A stretch of 43,814 nt of DNA from a bacterium (GTDB lineage Bacteria > Cyanobacteriota > Vampirovibrionia > Gastranaerophilales > Gastranaerophilaceae): assembly GCA_017652265.1 (NCBI GenBank), contig JAGCBH010000051.1, positions 1 to 43,814 of the forward strand, read 5' to 3'. The notes under the pieces were generated by a model. That model was not told where the DNA came from. It worked only from the letters and a program-made list of their open reading frames with translations, and made no database searches. The translations under genes were made by a program, and so were the position numbers. This document shows positions 31,002-38,947 of this stretch, in pieces. How positions within the stretch are numbered: the first letter of the stretch is position 1; each line of letters starts with the position of its first letter.

Positions 31002-32369
31002 ATGAACGTATCAAATGTAGCAGACAGAATAAGAGAATTGATAGAAGATTCGACAAATGATTTGCTGGCGGAAGAACTTGACAGTTACCACGAAGCTGAT
31101 TTGGCGGATTTGTTTAACTATCTTAAGCCGGAGGAACGTCTGGTTTGCTTCAAGTTGCTTAATTATGACAAGGCTGCTGATTTGATTGAGTATCTGACAC
31201 CTCAGCTGCAGGTTGAATTACTGGGAGAACTTGATGAAGAAATTGCATCAAAAATCATTACAAAACTTCCTCATGATGCTGCTGCTGATGTTTTGGGCGA
31301 TATGGAAGATGATGAGAGTGAGACTTATCTTGATAAATTGCCTGAAAAATTCTCTCAGGAGGTCAGAGAACTTTTAACATACAACGAAGATACCGCAGGC
31401 GGTATCATGAACCCAAGTGTTTTGACGGTCAGTATTGATATGACTGTTAAAGAGGTTTTGAGCACAATTCGTACAAAAGCCGAAAAAGATAATACAGAAC
31501 TTTATTACATCTATGCGGTTGATAAACAAAATCATCTTTTGGGTGTTGTTTCCCTGAGAAAACTTTTAACTTCGCCGACTACAAAACTTGTGTCTGACAT
31601 AATGATACGTGATATAGTTAAACTTCACGTTGATGATTTCAGCGACTATATAGTTGATGTCTTTTTGAAATATCAATACAACGCACTTCCTGTTGTGGAT
31701 TTATACAACCGTTTAAAAGGTATGATTACTTGGGATGATGTTCACGATTTGTTTGAAGAAGAAACAACGGAAGAAATCTATCAGTCATCAGGTATTTCTA
31801 CAGAAATCGTTGATGAAGATGAGATTTTATCCGGTAATGTTATGAACGCTGTTATTGCGCGTTTACCATGGCTGTTTATAACATTAATCGGTGAATTTTT
31901 GGCGGTTAATGTTGCAAATTGCTTTAATGCAACGCTTTCGGCATTGCCGATTATTGCAATATTTATGCCGCTATTGGCAGGTCTGGGCGGAAACATCGGA
32001 ACTCAAAGTATTACACTTATGGTTCGTGGTTTTTCGACAGGGCAGGTTACTTTAAATTCCGCTTTGTACCATATTTTGAGAGAAATGGTAATAGGGCTTT
32101 TGATAGGACTTGTGTTTGGTGCTCTTGTAACATTAACCACCTGGGGGTGGCAGCATAATGTTGAATTAGGTATTATAGTCGGTATTGCAATGGCAATTAA
32201 CATGACAATGGCGACTGTAATCGGTACGTTTACACCGTTTGCGCTAAAAACGTTCAATATAGACCCTGCTGTCGCATCAGGTCCGATAATTGCGACTGCT
32301 ATAGATGTTATCGGTCTGGCAATTTACTTTACTCTGGTGTCTGTATTTTTGATTAATCATGCAATCTGA
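31002..32369 (+). CDS. mgtE: magnesium transporter MgtE
   Basis: The 455 residues follow the MgtE order: a cytoplasmic N domain of helical repeats (YHEADLADLFNYLKPEERLV), two CBS domains that sense Mg2+ (about 125-250), a plug helix (EEETTEEIYQSSGI), and five membrane helices. GGNIGTQSITLMVRG in the second helix and ATVIGTFTPFALKTFNIDPA in the fifth form the pore. It imports Mg2+ and closes when the cytoplasmic level is high. The ATG at 31002 is chosen because the TTG at 30984 lies inside the promoter. A LytR-CpsA-Psr gene follows 26 nt later. Confidence 0.95.
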   Translation: MNVSNVADRIRELIEDSTNDLLAEELDSYHEADLADLFNYLKPEERLVCFKLLNYDKAADLIEYLTPQLQVELLGELDEEIASKIITKLPHDAAADVLGDMEDDESETYLDKLPEKFSQEVRELLTYNEDTAGGIMNPSVLTVSIDMTVKEVLSTIRTKAEKDNTELYYIYAVDKQNHLLGVVSLRKLLTSPTTKLVSDIMIRDIVKLHVDDFSDYIVDVFLKYQYNALPVVDLYNRLKGMITWDDVHDLFEEETTEEIYQSSGISTEIVDEDEILSGNVMNAVIARLPWLFITLIGEFLAVNVANCFNATLSALPIIAIFMPLLAGLGGNIGTQSITLMVRGFSTGQVTLNSALYHILREMVIGLLIGLVFGALVTLTTWGWQHNVELGIIVGIAMAINMTMATVIGTFTPFALKTFNIDPAVASGPIIATAIDVIGLAIYFTLVSVFLINHAI

Positions 32370-32395
32370 CACCCCGTTTAAATCAGGAAAATCAA

Positions 32396-33742
32396 ATGAA
32401 TAATAATCTGAATAACCCGCAAAAAGTTTATAAAGTTGACTATAACAGAACGTTTCTTAATCAGGATATTTATAACGATAATTCAAATGATGTGCCTATA
32501 AGCAAAAGAAGAATTATTTTGATATCTATTGCGATTTGTTGTGTTGTTTTTTTCGGACTTCTTATGATATTTAATACGGAAGGCTTTTTCAGTGCGATTT
32601 TCGGGGAAGATTCACAGGCTAAAATTACTTTTTCAAAATTATTTTCCAATACCGAAAAGACTCAGTTACCAAGCGCTTTCGGGCTCCCAAGACAAAATGT
32701 CCTGATACTTGGTGTTGATGATAATCCGGATGTCAAAGACCTTTGGACCGGAACGCGAACGGATACTATTATAATTGTGAATATTGATCCTAAAACAAAA
32801 AGTCTTAATGCAGTTTCCGTACCGCGTGACAGCAAAGTTTTTCTTGCAAATAACAAAGGTATAAACAAAATAAATTCGGCACACGTTATCGGCGGTATTG
32901 ATCTAACCAAAAAAACGGTTGAAAAAACTTTGGGCATACGAATTCACAGATTCGTGCTTGTGCACGAAAATATTGTAAAAGATTTGGTTAACGCTCTTGG
33001 CGGCGTTGATATATATATTGAAAAACCAATGCAGTATCGTGACAGAACTGCAAAATTGAACATAAATTTCGCGCCAGGCATGCATAAACTTAACGGGCAG
33101 GAAGCTGTTGAATATTTAAGATTTCGTCATGATAAAATGGGCGACATTGGCAGAACTCAACGTCAGCAATGGTTTTTAAGAGGGGTTGTTAAAAAACTGC
33201 AGGAACCATCCACTATATCCAAAATTCCTGAACTTATTTCTATAGCAAATCAGTATATAAAAACAGATATTCCGCCATCTGAGATGTTACAGTATGCGGA
33301 TTTTATGCGTCATTTGGATTTATCAAAAACCGAAATTGCAACATTACCGGGACAGCCAAATCAAAAGGGATACATAAGTTATTGGATTTTGGATCCGGAA
33401 AAAACACAGGAAGTTGTAAACAGGCTCTTATATAGAGACAGACCACGCAATACCACTCCTGAAAAGCAAATTGTTGCAAATATAATGTTTACAAAAAACA
33501 AAAAAAGTATGGCCGATAAGCTGCTGAAAGAATTTAAGGCAGAAAATATTGAAGTTAAATGTTTTGAGCCGATAAACCGCATACATTCCCAGTTTGTAGC
33601 ACATTCAAATCGTATATCAAATGAATATTATCACAGTTTAAGTTCAAAACTTAATAATTTGCCATCATATCAGTTTGTTTATGATCCGATAAATCTGTAT
33701 TGTCCGAATACGGAATTTACAGTGATTTTAGCGGATGATTAA
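32396..33742 (+). CDS. LytR-CpsA-Psr (LCP) family protein with LytR_C tail
   Basis: The 448-residue protein has a cytoplasmic N-terminus of about 37 residues and one membrane helix (IILISIAICCVVFFGLLMIF). The LCP domain shows LILGVDDNP, TRTDTIIIVNIDP, SVPRDSKV, KINSAHVIGG, LVNALGGVDIYI and EYLRFRHDKMGDIGRTQRQQ, with its catalytic Arg and Asp residues. A LytR_C-like domain ends the chain (VNIMFTKNKKSMADKLLKEF). LCP enzymes move glycans from an undecaprenyl carrier to peptidoglycan or proteins outside the cytoplasmic membrane. Weak ribosome site. It is next to two large anchored paralogues and a flippase, suggesting surface glycan work. Confidence 0.92.
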   Translation: MNNNLNNPQKVYKVDYNRTFLNQDIYNDNSNDVPISKRRIILISIAICCVVFFGLLMIFNTEGFFSAIFGEDSQAKITFSKLFSNTEKTQLPSAFGLPRQNVLILGVDDNPDVKDLWTGTRTDTIIIVNIDPKTKSLNAVSVPRDSKVFLANNKGINKINSAHVIGGIDLTKKTVEKTLGIRIHRFVLVHENIVKDLVNALGGVDIYIEKPMQYRDRTAKLNINFAPGMHKLNGQEAVEYLRFRHDKMGDIGRTQRQQWFLRGVVKKLQEPSTISKIPELISIANQYIKTDIPPSEMLQYADFMRHLDLSKTEIATLPGQPNQKGYISYWILDPEKTQEVVNRLLYRDRPRNTTPEKQIVANIMFTKNKKSMADKLLKEFKAENIEVKCFEPINRIHSQFVAHSNRISNEYYHSLSSKLNNLPSYQFVYDPINLYCPNTEFTVILADD

Positions 33743-33807
33743 AAACTTTCCCTTGTTTTAATATTATGCTATTATGAATGTGTTAAATTAAAAGAGGTTG
33801 TTAGGGT

Positions 33808-35565
33808 ATGAAGAAAAAGTACGCAGTAGTATCAATAGTTTTAGTAGCTTTTTTGTTAATCTATTTGTTAATTCAAAGAACAATATGTTTTGTATGGGTT
33901 AATCCTTATACTGAAACAAAAGGTTTTTCGTATATCGGAAAAACGCTTAAGGCTATTAATAACGTATTGGACACGACAAAATATTTTTTACTTCTTGACG
34001 GCAAACGGATAAGTTACATATATCAAAACCCTTATGGCTCAGGCTTTTTAAAAAATAATCCGATCCCGAATGATTTAGATTTTGCGGTAGGCGTTAATTT
34101 AGGAACGTATAAATATGACGGTACAAATGCAGAAGAAATTGCAACGGATATTGTTGATAAAATGATTGCTTTTTATTTACAGTTTGTTGATGCATCTTTT
34201 TCCAAAAAGAATTTGCAGTTTTATTCAACAGTAACCTCTTTTGACATACTGGATATAATAAGCAAAAGCAGAAAAACAAATATTGATGATATTGCCGATA
34301 ACCTTGAAAATATCATAAACCAAAAGCGTTACGTTAAATATACAAAAATATCAAATTATAATGATTTAAATATTGATATAATAATGCCGTATATTATGGA
34401 GCCGGATTCCGTACTTATACAAAAATCAAAACAGTTAAAAATATACACAGAGACCATTAAATATAATGATGAGATGTTAAGTTACCTGAGGGAACTTTCT
34501 GTTATTCCGGAGTTTTATATAAAAATAGTGTCAGGTAAAGAAACTTTTCAATTTGAACTTGTGCCTGAGATATTTTTCGGTACCAGGTTACAATTAGTGC
34601 GCAGATGTTTCGGTTCAACCGTATTTGATTCATTGGGCTCTCTGAATTTTCTGAGACATGTTGACTGGCTGCGTGATGATGACAAATATATCTACACAAG
34701 ATTATTGTCATTCAGGAGACACATTGAAGAAATTGAAAATATCCACTCACTTGGGAAATCTCCTGTAAAAATGTTAAAACGCATTATGCAATGCGCTGAG
34801 ATGGTTAAACCGTTGCTTAGTAAAGAAGATTACGAGATGATTGTGGATTTTGTTAAAACAAATCTTTCTAACAGAGATATTGTTTTGTTGAATGAAGTAC
34901 AAAATATCTATTCTAATTTATGTGATATTGCAGTTAATTCAAATTTATTTAACAGTTTCACTCATACCGACAAGATAAAGAAGATGCATACATATCTGGT
35001 AGATATTCAGCAGGAACTTGAACAAAGAGGGGAAATTGATAAGCGCTATATTCAGGAGCTTAAAGAGGCTAATGAATATGTTGAAAAAACAATTATGAGT
35101 GCAAAAACCTATAAAGATATAGATAAGGATAGTGAGCAAATCAGAGACCTTGAGGGTAAAATAGGAAAACTTGTAACAAAATCAATGTATTCTGTTTTAT
35201 ATAAGCCCGAACGTGCAAAACAAATCGTAGATATTTATGCGAAAGTTTATAACGATGCAGGATTTCATAAAGTTAAATTTGTGTGGTTAGATGTTAATCG
35301 TATTGGCGTAATAAAAAATGATTTTACGAAAAATATAAAAGACTTTAAAAAGTTTGCCAAAGAAAATTACCTGGTAGAAGATGCCGAATACACTCTGGTT
35401 ACTCCGCAAAAACTAAAAGAGGGACGTTATGTAACTTTTGTGCGCTGGGTGCAAAATGATATGTCATCGGAAGAACAAGCCGGTTATGAGCACATGAGGA
35501 AAGTTTTGCTTGACGACAGAAAGAACTTCAAACCAAAAGTCAAATGTGTATTTATAAAAAATTAA
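33808..35565 (+). CDS. membrane-anchored protein with nucleotidyltransferase-like signature, paralogue A (585 aa)
   Basis: It has one N-terminal membrane helix (about 5-24) preceded by Lys residues, so the rest should be outside the cytoplasm. A conserved opening WVNPYTETKGFSYIGKTL leads to NPYGSGFLKNNPIPNDLDFA. This fits G-S-x(10)-D-L-D, the signature of the nucleotidyltransferase fold (hG[GS]x9-13Dh[DE]h). The next 450 residues are mostly helical (FELVPEIFFGTRLQLVRRCF, PVKMLKRIMQCAEMVKPLLS). The end has FTKNIKDFKKFA. It is clearly homologous to the 589-aa protein at 40400 over the full length. A TGCTATTAT extended -10 lies upstream, with AAAGAGG before the ATG. No family known to me. Confidence 0.75.
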   Translation: MKKKYAVVSIVLVAFLLIYLLIQRTICFVWVNPYTETKGFSYIGKTLKAINNVLDTTKYFLLLDGKRISYIYQNPYGSGFLKNNPIPNDLDFAVGVNLGTYKYDGTNAEEIATDIVDKMIAFYLQFVDASFSKKNLQFYSTVTSFDILDIISKSRKTNIDDIADNLENIINQKRYVKYTKISNYNDLNIDIIMPYIMEPDSVLIQKSKQLKIYTETIKYNDEMLSYLRELSVIPEFYIKIVSGKETFQFELVPEIFFGTRLQLVRRCFGSTVFDSLGSLNFLRHVDWLRDDDKYIYTRLLSFRRHIEEIENIHSLGKSPVKMLKRIMQCAEMVKPLLSKEDYEMIVDFVKTNLSNRDIVLLNEVQNIYSNLCDIAVNSNLFNSFTHTDKIKKMHTYLVDIQQELEQRGEIDKRYIQELKEANEYVEKTIMSAKTYKDIDKDSEQIRDLEGKIGKLVTKSMYSVLYKPERAKQIVDIYAKVYNDAGFHKVKFVWLDVNRIGVIKNDFTKNIKDFKKFAKENYLVEDAEYTLVTPQKLKEGRYVTFVRWVQNDMSSEEQAGYEHMRKVLLDDRKNFKPKVKCVFIKN

Positions 35566-35570
35566 CCAAT

Positions 35571-35599
35571 AAAAAAACCGGATTTAATCCGGTTTTTTT
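35571..35599. terminator. bidirectional terminator between paralogue A and the pilin array
   Basis: A perfect stem of CCGGAT (35578-35583) and ATCCGG (35587-35592), loop TTA, flanked by seven As and eight Ts. It works in both directions, ending paralogue A on plus and the pilin operon on minus. Confidence 0.9.
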
Positions 35600-35610
35600 T
35601 AATCTTTTTG

Positions 35611-36183
35611 TTAGTCAGGCTTGTCCAAATTCCAGCCGCTGTCTCTGATGTGTTCAAGCGGCTTGCCGTAACCGTAACTTCTTAACTGTCCTTGAGCAGT
35701 AAAGGATATTCGGTAAGCGTCTCTGCCAATCATATTAGGGCCTTTTTTGCCATTAATGTCCAAAATGCCTATACCGTCTCTGTTTATGCATATTCCTGCA
35801 CCGAACTCAGTTACTCCGCACTTGAAATAATCGCTATTGTCATTTCTGCCCATAGCTTCACCTTTAAGGTCATACTCCATATCTTCATCATAGTAAGTAT
35901 TATATATCTCTGCAAAGCCGTTACCGCCTTTAACAGGGAGATATTTGCCAAGGAATGTCAGCTCTGTAATAGCATCTGTAGTTCTGAAGTCATCTGTTTC
36001 ACCTTCATCTGCAATAACCATTTGTACAGCTTGTGATATTGCAGCATAAGCTCTTTGTAATTGTGTTGTTAATACTTTTTTCTGATATGCCTCAGTAATT
36101 GATGGGATAGTCAGTACGGCAACTACGCCAATTATGGCCATTGACAAAAGTATTTCTACTAATGTAAAACTGTGTTTATGCAT
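35611..36183 (-). CDS. type IV pilin-like protein, array member 5 (190 aa)
   Basis: MHKHSFTLVEILLSMAIIGV gives a prepilin leader of MHKHS with cleavage before Phe. EAYQKKVLTTQLQRAYAAIS is the array-wide neck. The head has FKCGVTEFGAGICINRDGIG (C-x9-C, likely disulfide) and DINGKKGPNMIGRDA. It ends in the W-N-L-D form of the shared W-D-I-D ending. Its head sequence in the middle (residues 60-110) differs strongly from the others. It has a perfect AAGGAGG and is last in the operon, just before the terminator. Confidence 0.85.
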   Translation of the reverse strand: MHKHSFTLVEILLSMAIIGVVAVLTIPSITEAYQKKVLTTQLQRAYAAISQAVQMVIADEGETDDFRTTDAITELTFLGKYLPVKGGNGFAEIYNTYYDEDMEYDLKGEAMGRNDNSDYFKCGVTEFGAGICINRDGIGILDINGKKGPNMIGRDAYRISFTAQGQLRSYGYGKPLEHIRDSGWNLDKPD

Positions 36184-36194
36184 TTATCCTCCTT

Positions 36195-37001
36195 TTAATT
36201 TTTCTTTTTGGGTCCATTTGTTAATTCAAATTTAACGATAGCATAATCGCTCCATTCAAGGGTTTGCTTAATAGCATTAGCTTGGCTTTCGGTAACATTT
36301 TCTTTAATAGTTACAGGAGCATTATTAACAAGTTTTTCTGACTCTTCCCAATTTTTTCCGGTGATATTCTCAATTTGATTTACAATATACCAAAAGTTAT
36401 GATTAGCTCCGTAGCCGACAAAGATTACATTATATCTGTTAGGATTAGAATTGACAAGTTCATCTATATCCCAATCATTTTTTTTGGTGTAATCAATGTA
36501 AATATTGCTGACAGTGCCATCCGGGTCAAAGGTAATCTGGTAAGCATCTCTACCAATTAAATTAGGACCGTTTTCGCCATTTACATCTAAAATGCCATTG
36601 GCATTTTTATCAATACATATTGCGGCACCTGATTTAGTAACTCCGCACTTGTAGTCGTTTTTATTATTTGACATTTTTTCACGTAAATTGTACGTACCGT
36701 TTTTGTCATTATATTTGCCGTAAGAAGATGCAAATCCGTCACGTTCACCCGCAATTAAAAGATATTTATTAAGAAATGTTTGATCTTTTATTGCCTGTGA
36801 ATACTTAAAATTATCAGTCATTTCTTCCGTTACAACTGCTGCGCCGGCTTGAGATACCTCAGCATAAGCCCTTTGTAATTGAGTAGTTAATACTCTTTTT
36901 TTATAAGCCTCTGATAGTGTTGGTATAGTTAAAGCAGCAACGACACCTATAATGGCCATCGCAATAAGTATTTCTGCCAATGTAAAACCGTGTTTATGCA
37001 T
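36195..37001 (-). CDS. type IV pilin-like protein fused to a bL12 C-terminal-like domain, array member 4 (268 aa)
   Basis: Residues 1-179 are a normal member: MHKHGFTLAEILIAMAIIGV, YKCGVTKSGAAICIDK, DVNGENGPNLIGRDA and the ending DWDID. Where the other members stop, this one continues for about 85 residues. Residues 190-261 read VIFVGYGAN, VNQIENITGKNWEESEKLV, NNAPVTIKENVTESQANAIK and QTLEW. These line up with the C-terminal domain of ribosomal protein L7/L12 ([54 protein letters not shown]). The match is by eye. The domain would be displayed outside the cell. GGAGGATAC precedes the ATG at 37001. Confidence 0.8.
   Translation of the reverse strand: MHKHGFTLAEILIAMAIIGVVAALTIPTLSEAYKKRVLTTQLQRAYAEVSQAGAAVVTEEMTDNFKYSQAIKDQTFLNKYLLIAGERDGFASSYGKYNDKNGTYNLREKMSNNKNDYKCGVTKSGAAICIDKNANGILDVNGENGPNLIGRDAYQITFDPDGTVSNIYIDYTKKNDWDIDELVNSNPNRYNVIFVGYGANHNFWYIVNQIENITGKNWEESEKLVNNAPVTIKENVTESQANAIKQTLEWSDYAIVKFELTNGPKKKN
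36219..36434 (-). other. bL12 C-terminal-like domain within pilin member 4
   Basis: This segment codes for residues 190-261 of the fusion pilin. It keeps the bL12 order: strand, G-A-N, helix with I-x-x-I-T-G, E-x-x-x-L-V, A-P, I-K-E-x-V, then a helix with I-K-x-x-L-E and a last strand (AIVKFEL). An insertion of about three residues follows G-A-N. The Gly-Leu-Gly-Leu-Lys-Glu that bL12 uses to touch translation factors is replaced by Lys-Asn-Trp-Glu-Glu, so factor binding is not expected. Confidence 0.65.
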
Positions 37002-37025
37002 GTATCCTCCTTTTAATTTCATACA

Positions 37026-37625
37026 TTATCTCCAAGTCCATTCCCAATTTGGAGAATCTATATCCCAATTCCCTTCTATGATACTTTCCAGCGGGCGATA
37101 ATCACTATTATTACCTATGACTTGACCATTTGGTTTAAAAGTTATTTGAAAGGCATCTCTGCCAATTAAATTAGGACCGTTTTCGCCATTTACATCTAAA
37201 ATACCGATGCCATATTTATCAATGCATATTGCGGCACCTGACTTAGTAACTCCGCAATCAAAATTATTCCAATTATGATATTTACTACCCATTTCGTTGT
37301 TAAATAGATCATAAGTAGCATATTTATCATAGAAAAAACCATATTGAGAAGCTCCGCCCCATTGACCTTTTTTAGAAACTGTAAGATATTTGCCAAGGAA
37401 GTCTTTATTTTTTACAGCTTTTGAAAGCTTAAAGTCATCGGGCATTTCGTTTGACATAACTAATCCCGCAGCTTGAGATACTTCAGCATAAGCCATTTGT
37501 AATTGAGTTGTTAAGACTCTTTTTCTGTATGCTTCTGAAAGTGAGGGTACAGTCAACGCGGCAACGACACCTATAATTGCCATTGCAACAAGTATTTCTG
37601 CCAATGTGAAACTGTTTTTACGCAT
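37026..37625 (-). CDS. type IV pilin-like protein, array member 3 (199 aa)
   Basis: MRKNSFTLAEILVAMAIIGV, SEAYRKRVLTTQLQMAYAEV, FDCGVTKSGAAICIDKYGIG and DVNGENGPNLIGRDAFQITF; the end is NWDIDSPNWEWTWR, with a Trp-rich tail not seen in the others. Aromatic residues are frequent in the variable middle (GQWGGASQYGFFYDKYATYD). AAGGAGG lies before the ATG. Presumed pilus or pseudopilus subunit processed by a prepilin peptidase encoded elsewhere. Confidence 0.86.
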   Translation of the reverse strand: MRKNSFTLAEILVAMAIIGVVAALTVPSLSEAYRKRVLTTQLQMAYAEVSQAAGLVMSNEMPDDFKLSKAVKNKDFLGKYLTVSKKGQWGGASQYGFFYDKYATYDLFNNEMGSKYHNWNNFDCGVTKSGAAICIDKYGIGILDVNGENGPNLIGRDAFQITFKPNGQVIGNNSDYRPLESIIEGNWDIDSPNWEWTWR

Positions 37626-37638
37626 TTAGTCCTCCTTC

Positions 37639-38208
37639 TTAAATGAATTCATCAGGATTGTCAATATCCCACCCATTATGTATAATACGCTCTAGTGAAT
37701 AACTATAACTGTTGTCTATTGTGCCATCAGGATTAAAACCTATTGAAAAAGCATCTCTGCCTATTATATTAGGGCCCTTTTTATTATTTATATCCAAAAT
37801 TCCAAAACCTCCTTGGTTAAGACATATAGCAGCGCCTGATTTCAGTATTCCGCATCTGTAATTACCATTATTTCTTACTTCGTTTCTAAAATCATAATTG
37901 GCATTTCGCGAATCATAATAACCATATGTTGGTGCAAATCCGTCATAACTTTCAGGCATAGTGATAAGATATTTACCAATAAAAGTCAGGTCTTTAATAG
38001 CTCTTGATTTTCTGAAATCTTTGACCATTTCTTCCGATCTTGCTGTTACACCGGCTTGAGATATTTCGGCATATGCTCTCTGTAACTGAGTTGTTAATAC
38101 CTTTTTTTGATATGCTTTTGAAATAGATGGTACGGCCAATGCGGCAACTACACCGACAATAGCCATTGCCAAAAGTACTTCTACTAATGTAAAACCGCGT
38201 TTACGCAT
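37639..38208 (-). CDS. type IV pilin-like protein, array member 2 (189 aa)
   Basis: MRKRGFTLVEVLLAMAIVGV has the standard Gly before the cleavage site. SKAYQKKVLTTQLQRAYAEI, YRCGILKSGAAICLNQGGFG and DINNKKGPNIIGRDA (Asn in place of the loop Gly) follow. The end is GWDIDNPDEFI. AAAAGGAGG lies before the ATG. The first 48 codons are very close to those of members 3-5, while the head has diverged. Confidence 0.86.
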   Translation of the reverse strand: MRKRGFTLVEVLLAMAIVGVVAALAVPSISKAYQKKVLTTQLQRAYAEISQAGVTARSEEMVKDFRKSRAIKDLTFIGKYLITMPESYDGFAPTYGYYDSRNANYDFRNEVRNNGNYRCGILKSGAAICLNQGGFGILDINNKKGPNIIGRDAFSIGFNPDGTIDNSYSYSLERIIHNGWDIDNPDEFI

Positions 38209-38219
38209 TTAGCCTCCTT

Positions 38220-38825
38220 TTAATTATTATCTATAATTTTCCCTTTTGGTTTGTCTATATTCCAATCGTTATATATGATGCTATCAAGTGTGCGACTGTA
38301 ATTAGCATTAACAGTTCCGTCAGGTCTAAAACCTATAGTAAAGGCATCTCTACCTAGTGTGTTAGGAGCTTTTTTACCGTTTATATCTAAAATTCCTATT
38401 CCGCGCTTATCAATGCATACAGCGGCACCTGACTTTGTTACACCGCACCTGTAATAATTATCGGTATTTTCGCCAGCCGGAACTTCCATTAATTCAGTAT
38501 AAATATTTTTAAAAGGAGTTCTATCAGTATCCCATACATCGTTATAACTGGATGCAAAATCTTTACCTCTTTTGGCAACTGCAAGGTATTTACCTACGAA
38601 TTCCAAATCTTTTATAGCATTAGATTGTCTAAAGTCCTGAGTCATTTCATTTGCGATAACCATTGTACCAGCTTGGGATAATTCAGCATAAGCCTTTTGT
38701 AGTTGCGTAGTTAATACTCTTTTTTTGTAGGCCTCTGAAAGCGATGGTAGAGTCAAAGCCGCAACAATACCTATAATTGCCATCGCGATAAGTATTTCTG
38801 CCATTGTAAAGCCTCGTTTACTCAT
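38220..38825 (-). CDS. type IV pilin-like protein, array member 1 (201 aa)
   Basis: First gene of the operon: MSKRGFTMAEILIAMAIIGI, SEAYKKRVLTTQLQKAYAEL, YRCGVTKSGAAVCIDKRGIG and DINGKKAPNTLGRDA; the end is DWNIDKPKGKIIDNN. AGGAGG precedes the ATG. A TTGAAA-N17-TAAAAT promoter lies upstream, with a leader of about 40 nt. The five genes are separated by 11-24 nt and each has its own strong ribosome site, suggesting all are made in quantity. Confidence 0.86.
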   Translation of the reverse strand: MSKRGFTMAEILIAMAIIGIVAALTLPSLSEAYKKRVLTTQLQKAYAELSQAGTMVIANEMTQDFRQSNAIKDLEFVGKYLAVAKRGKDFASSYNDVWDTDRTPFKNIYTELMEVPAGENTDNYYRCGVTKSGAAVCIDKRGIGILDINGKKAPNTLGRDAFTIGFRPDGTVNANYSRTLDSIIYNDWNIDKPKGKIIDNN

Positions 38826-38872
38826 TTAACCTCCTGTGGAAATTTACTCTTCTAATTTTACGATATATTTAA

Positions 38873-38901
38873 ATTTTACAATATTTTTACAAATATTTCA
38901 A
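38873..38901 (-). promoter_or_regulatory. promoter of the five-pilin operon
   Basis: On the minus strand: TTGAAA (38901-38896), 17 bp, TAAAAT (38878-38873). A TATAAT for the divergent flippase gene lies at 38912-38917 on plus, so the two promoters are back to back within about 45 bp. Confidence 0.6.
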
Positions 38902-38947
38902 TAGTTTATGATATAATTATAACTATATTCGTTACGTTGGAGGAGTT

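Noticed and set aside
36195-37001. Frameshift or gene fusion artefact behind the bL12-like pilin end
   Set aside because: The reading frame is continuous, the extension starts exactly at the family's W-D-I-D ending, and its alignment to bL12 runs to the stop codon, so it reads as a real domain.
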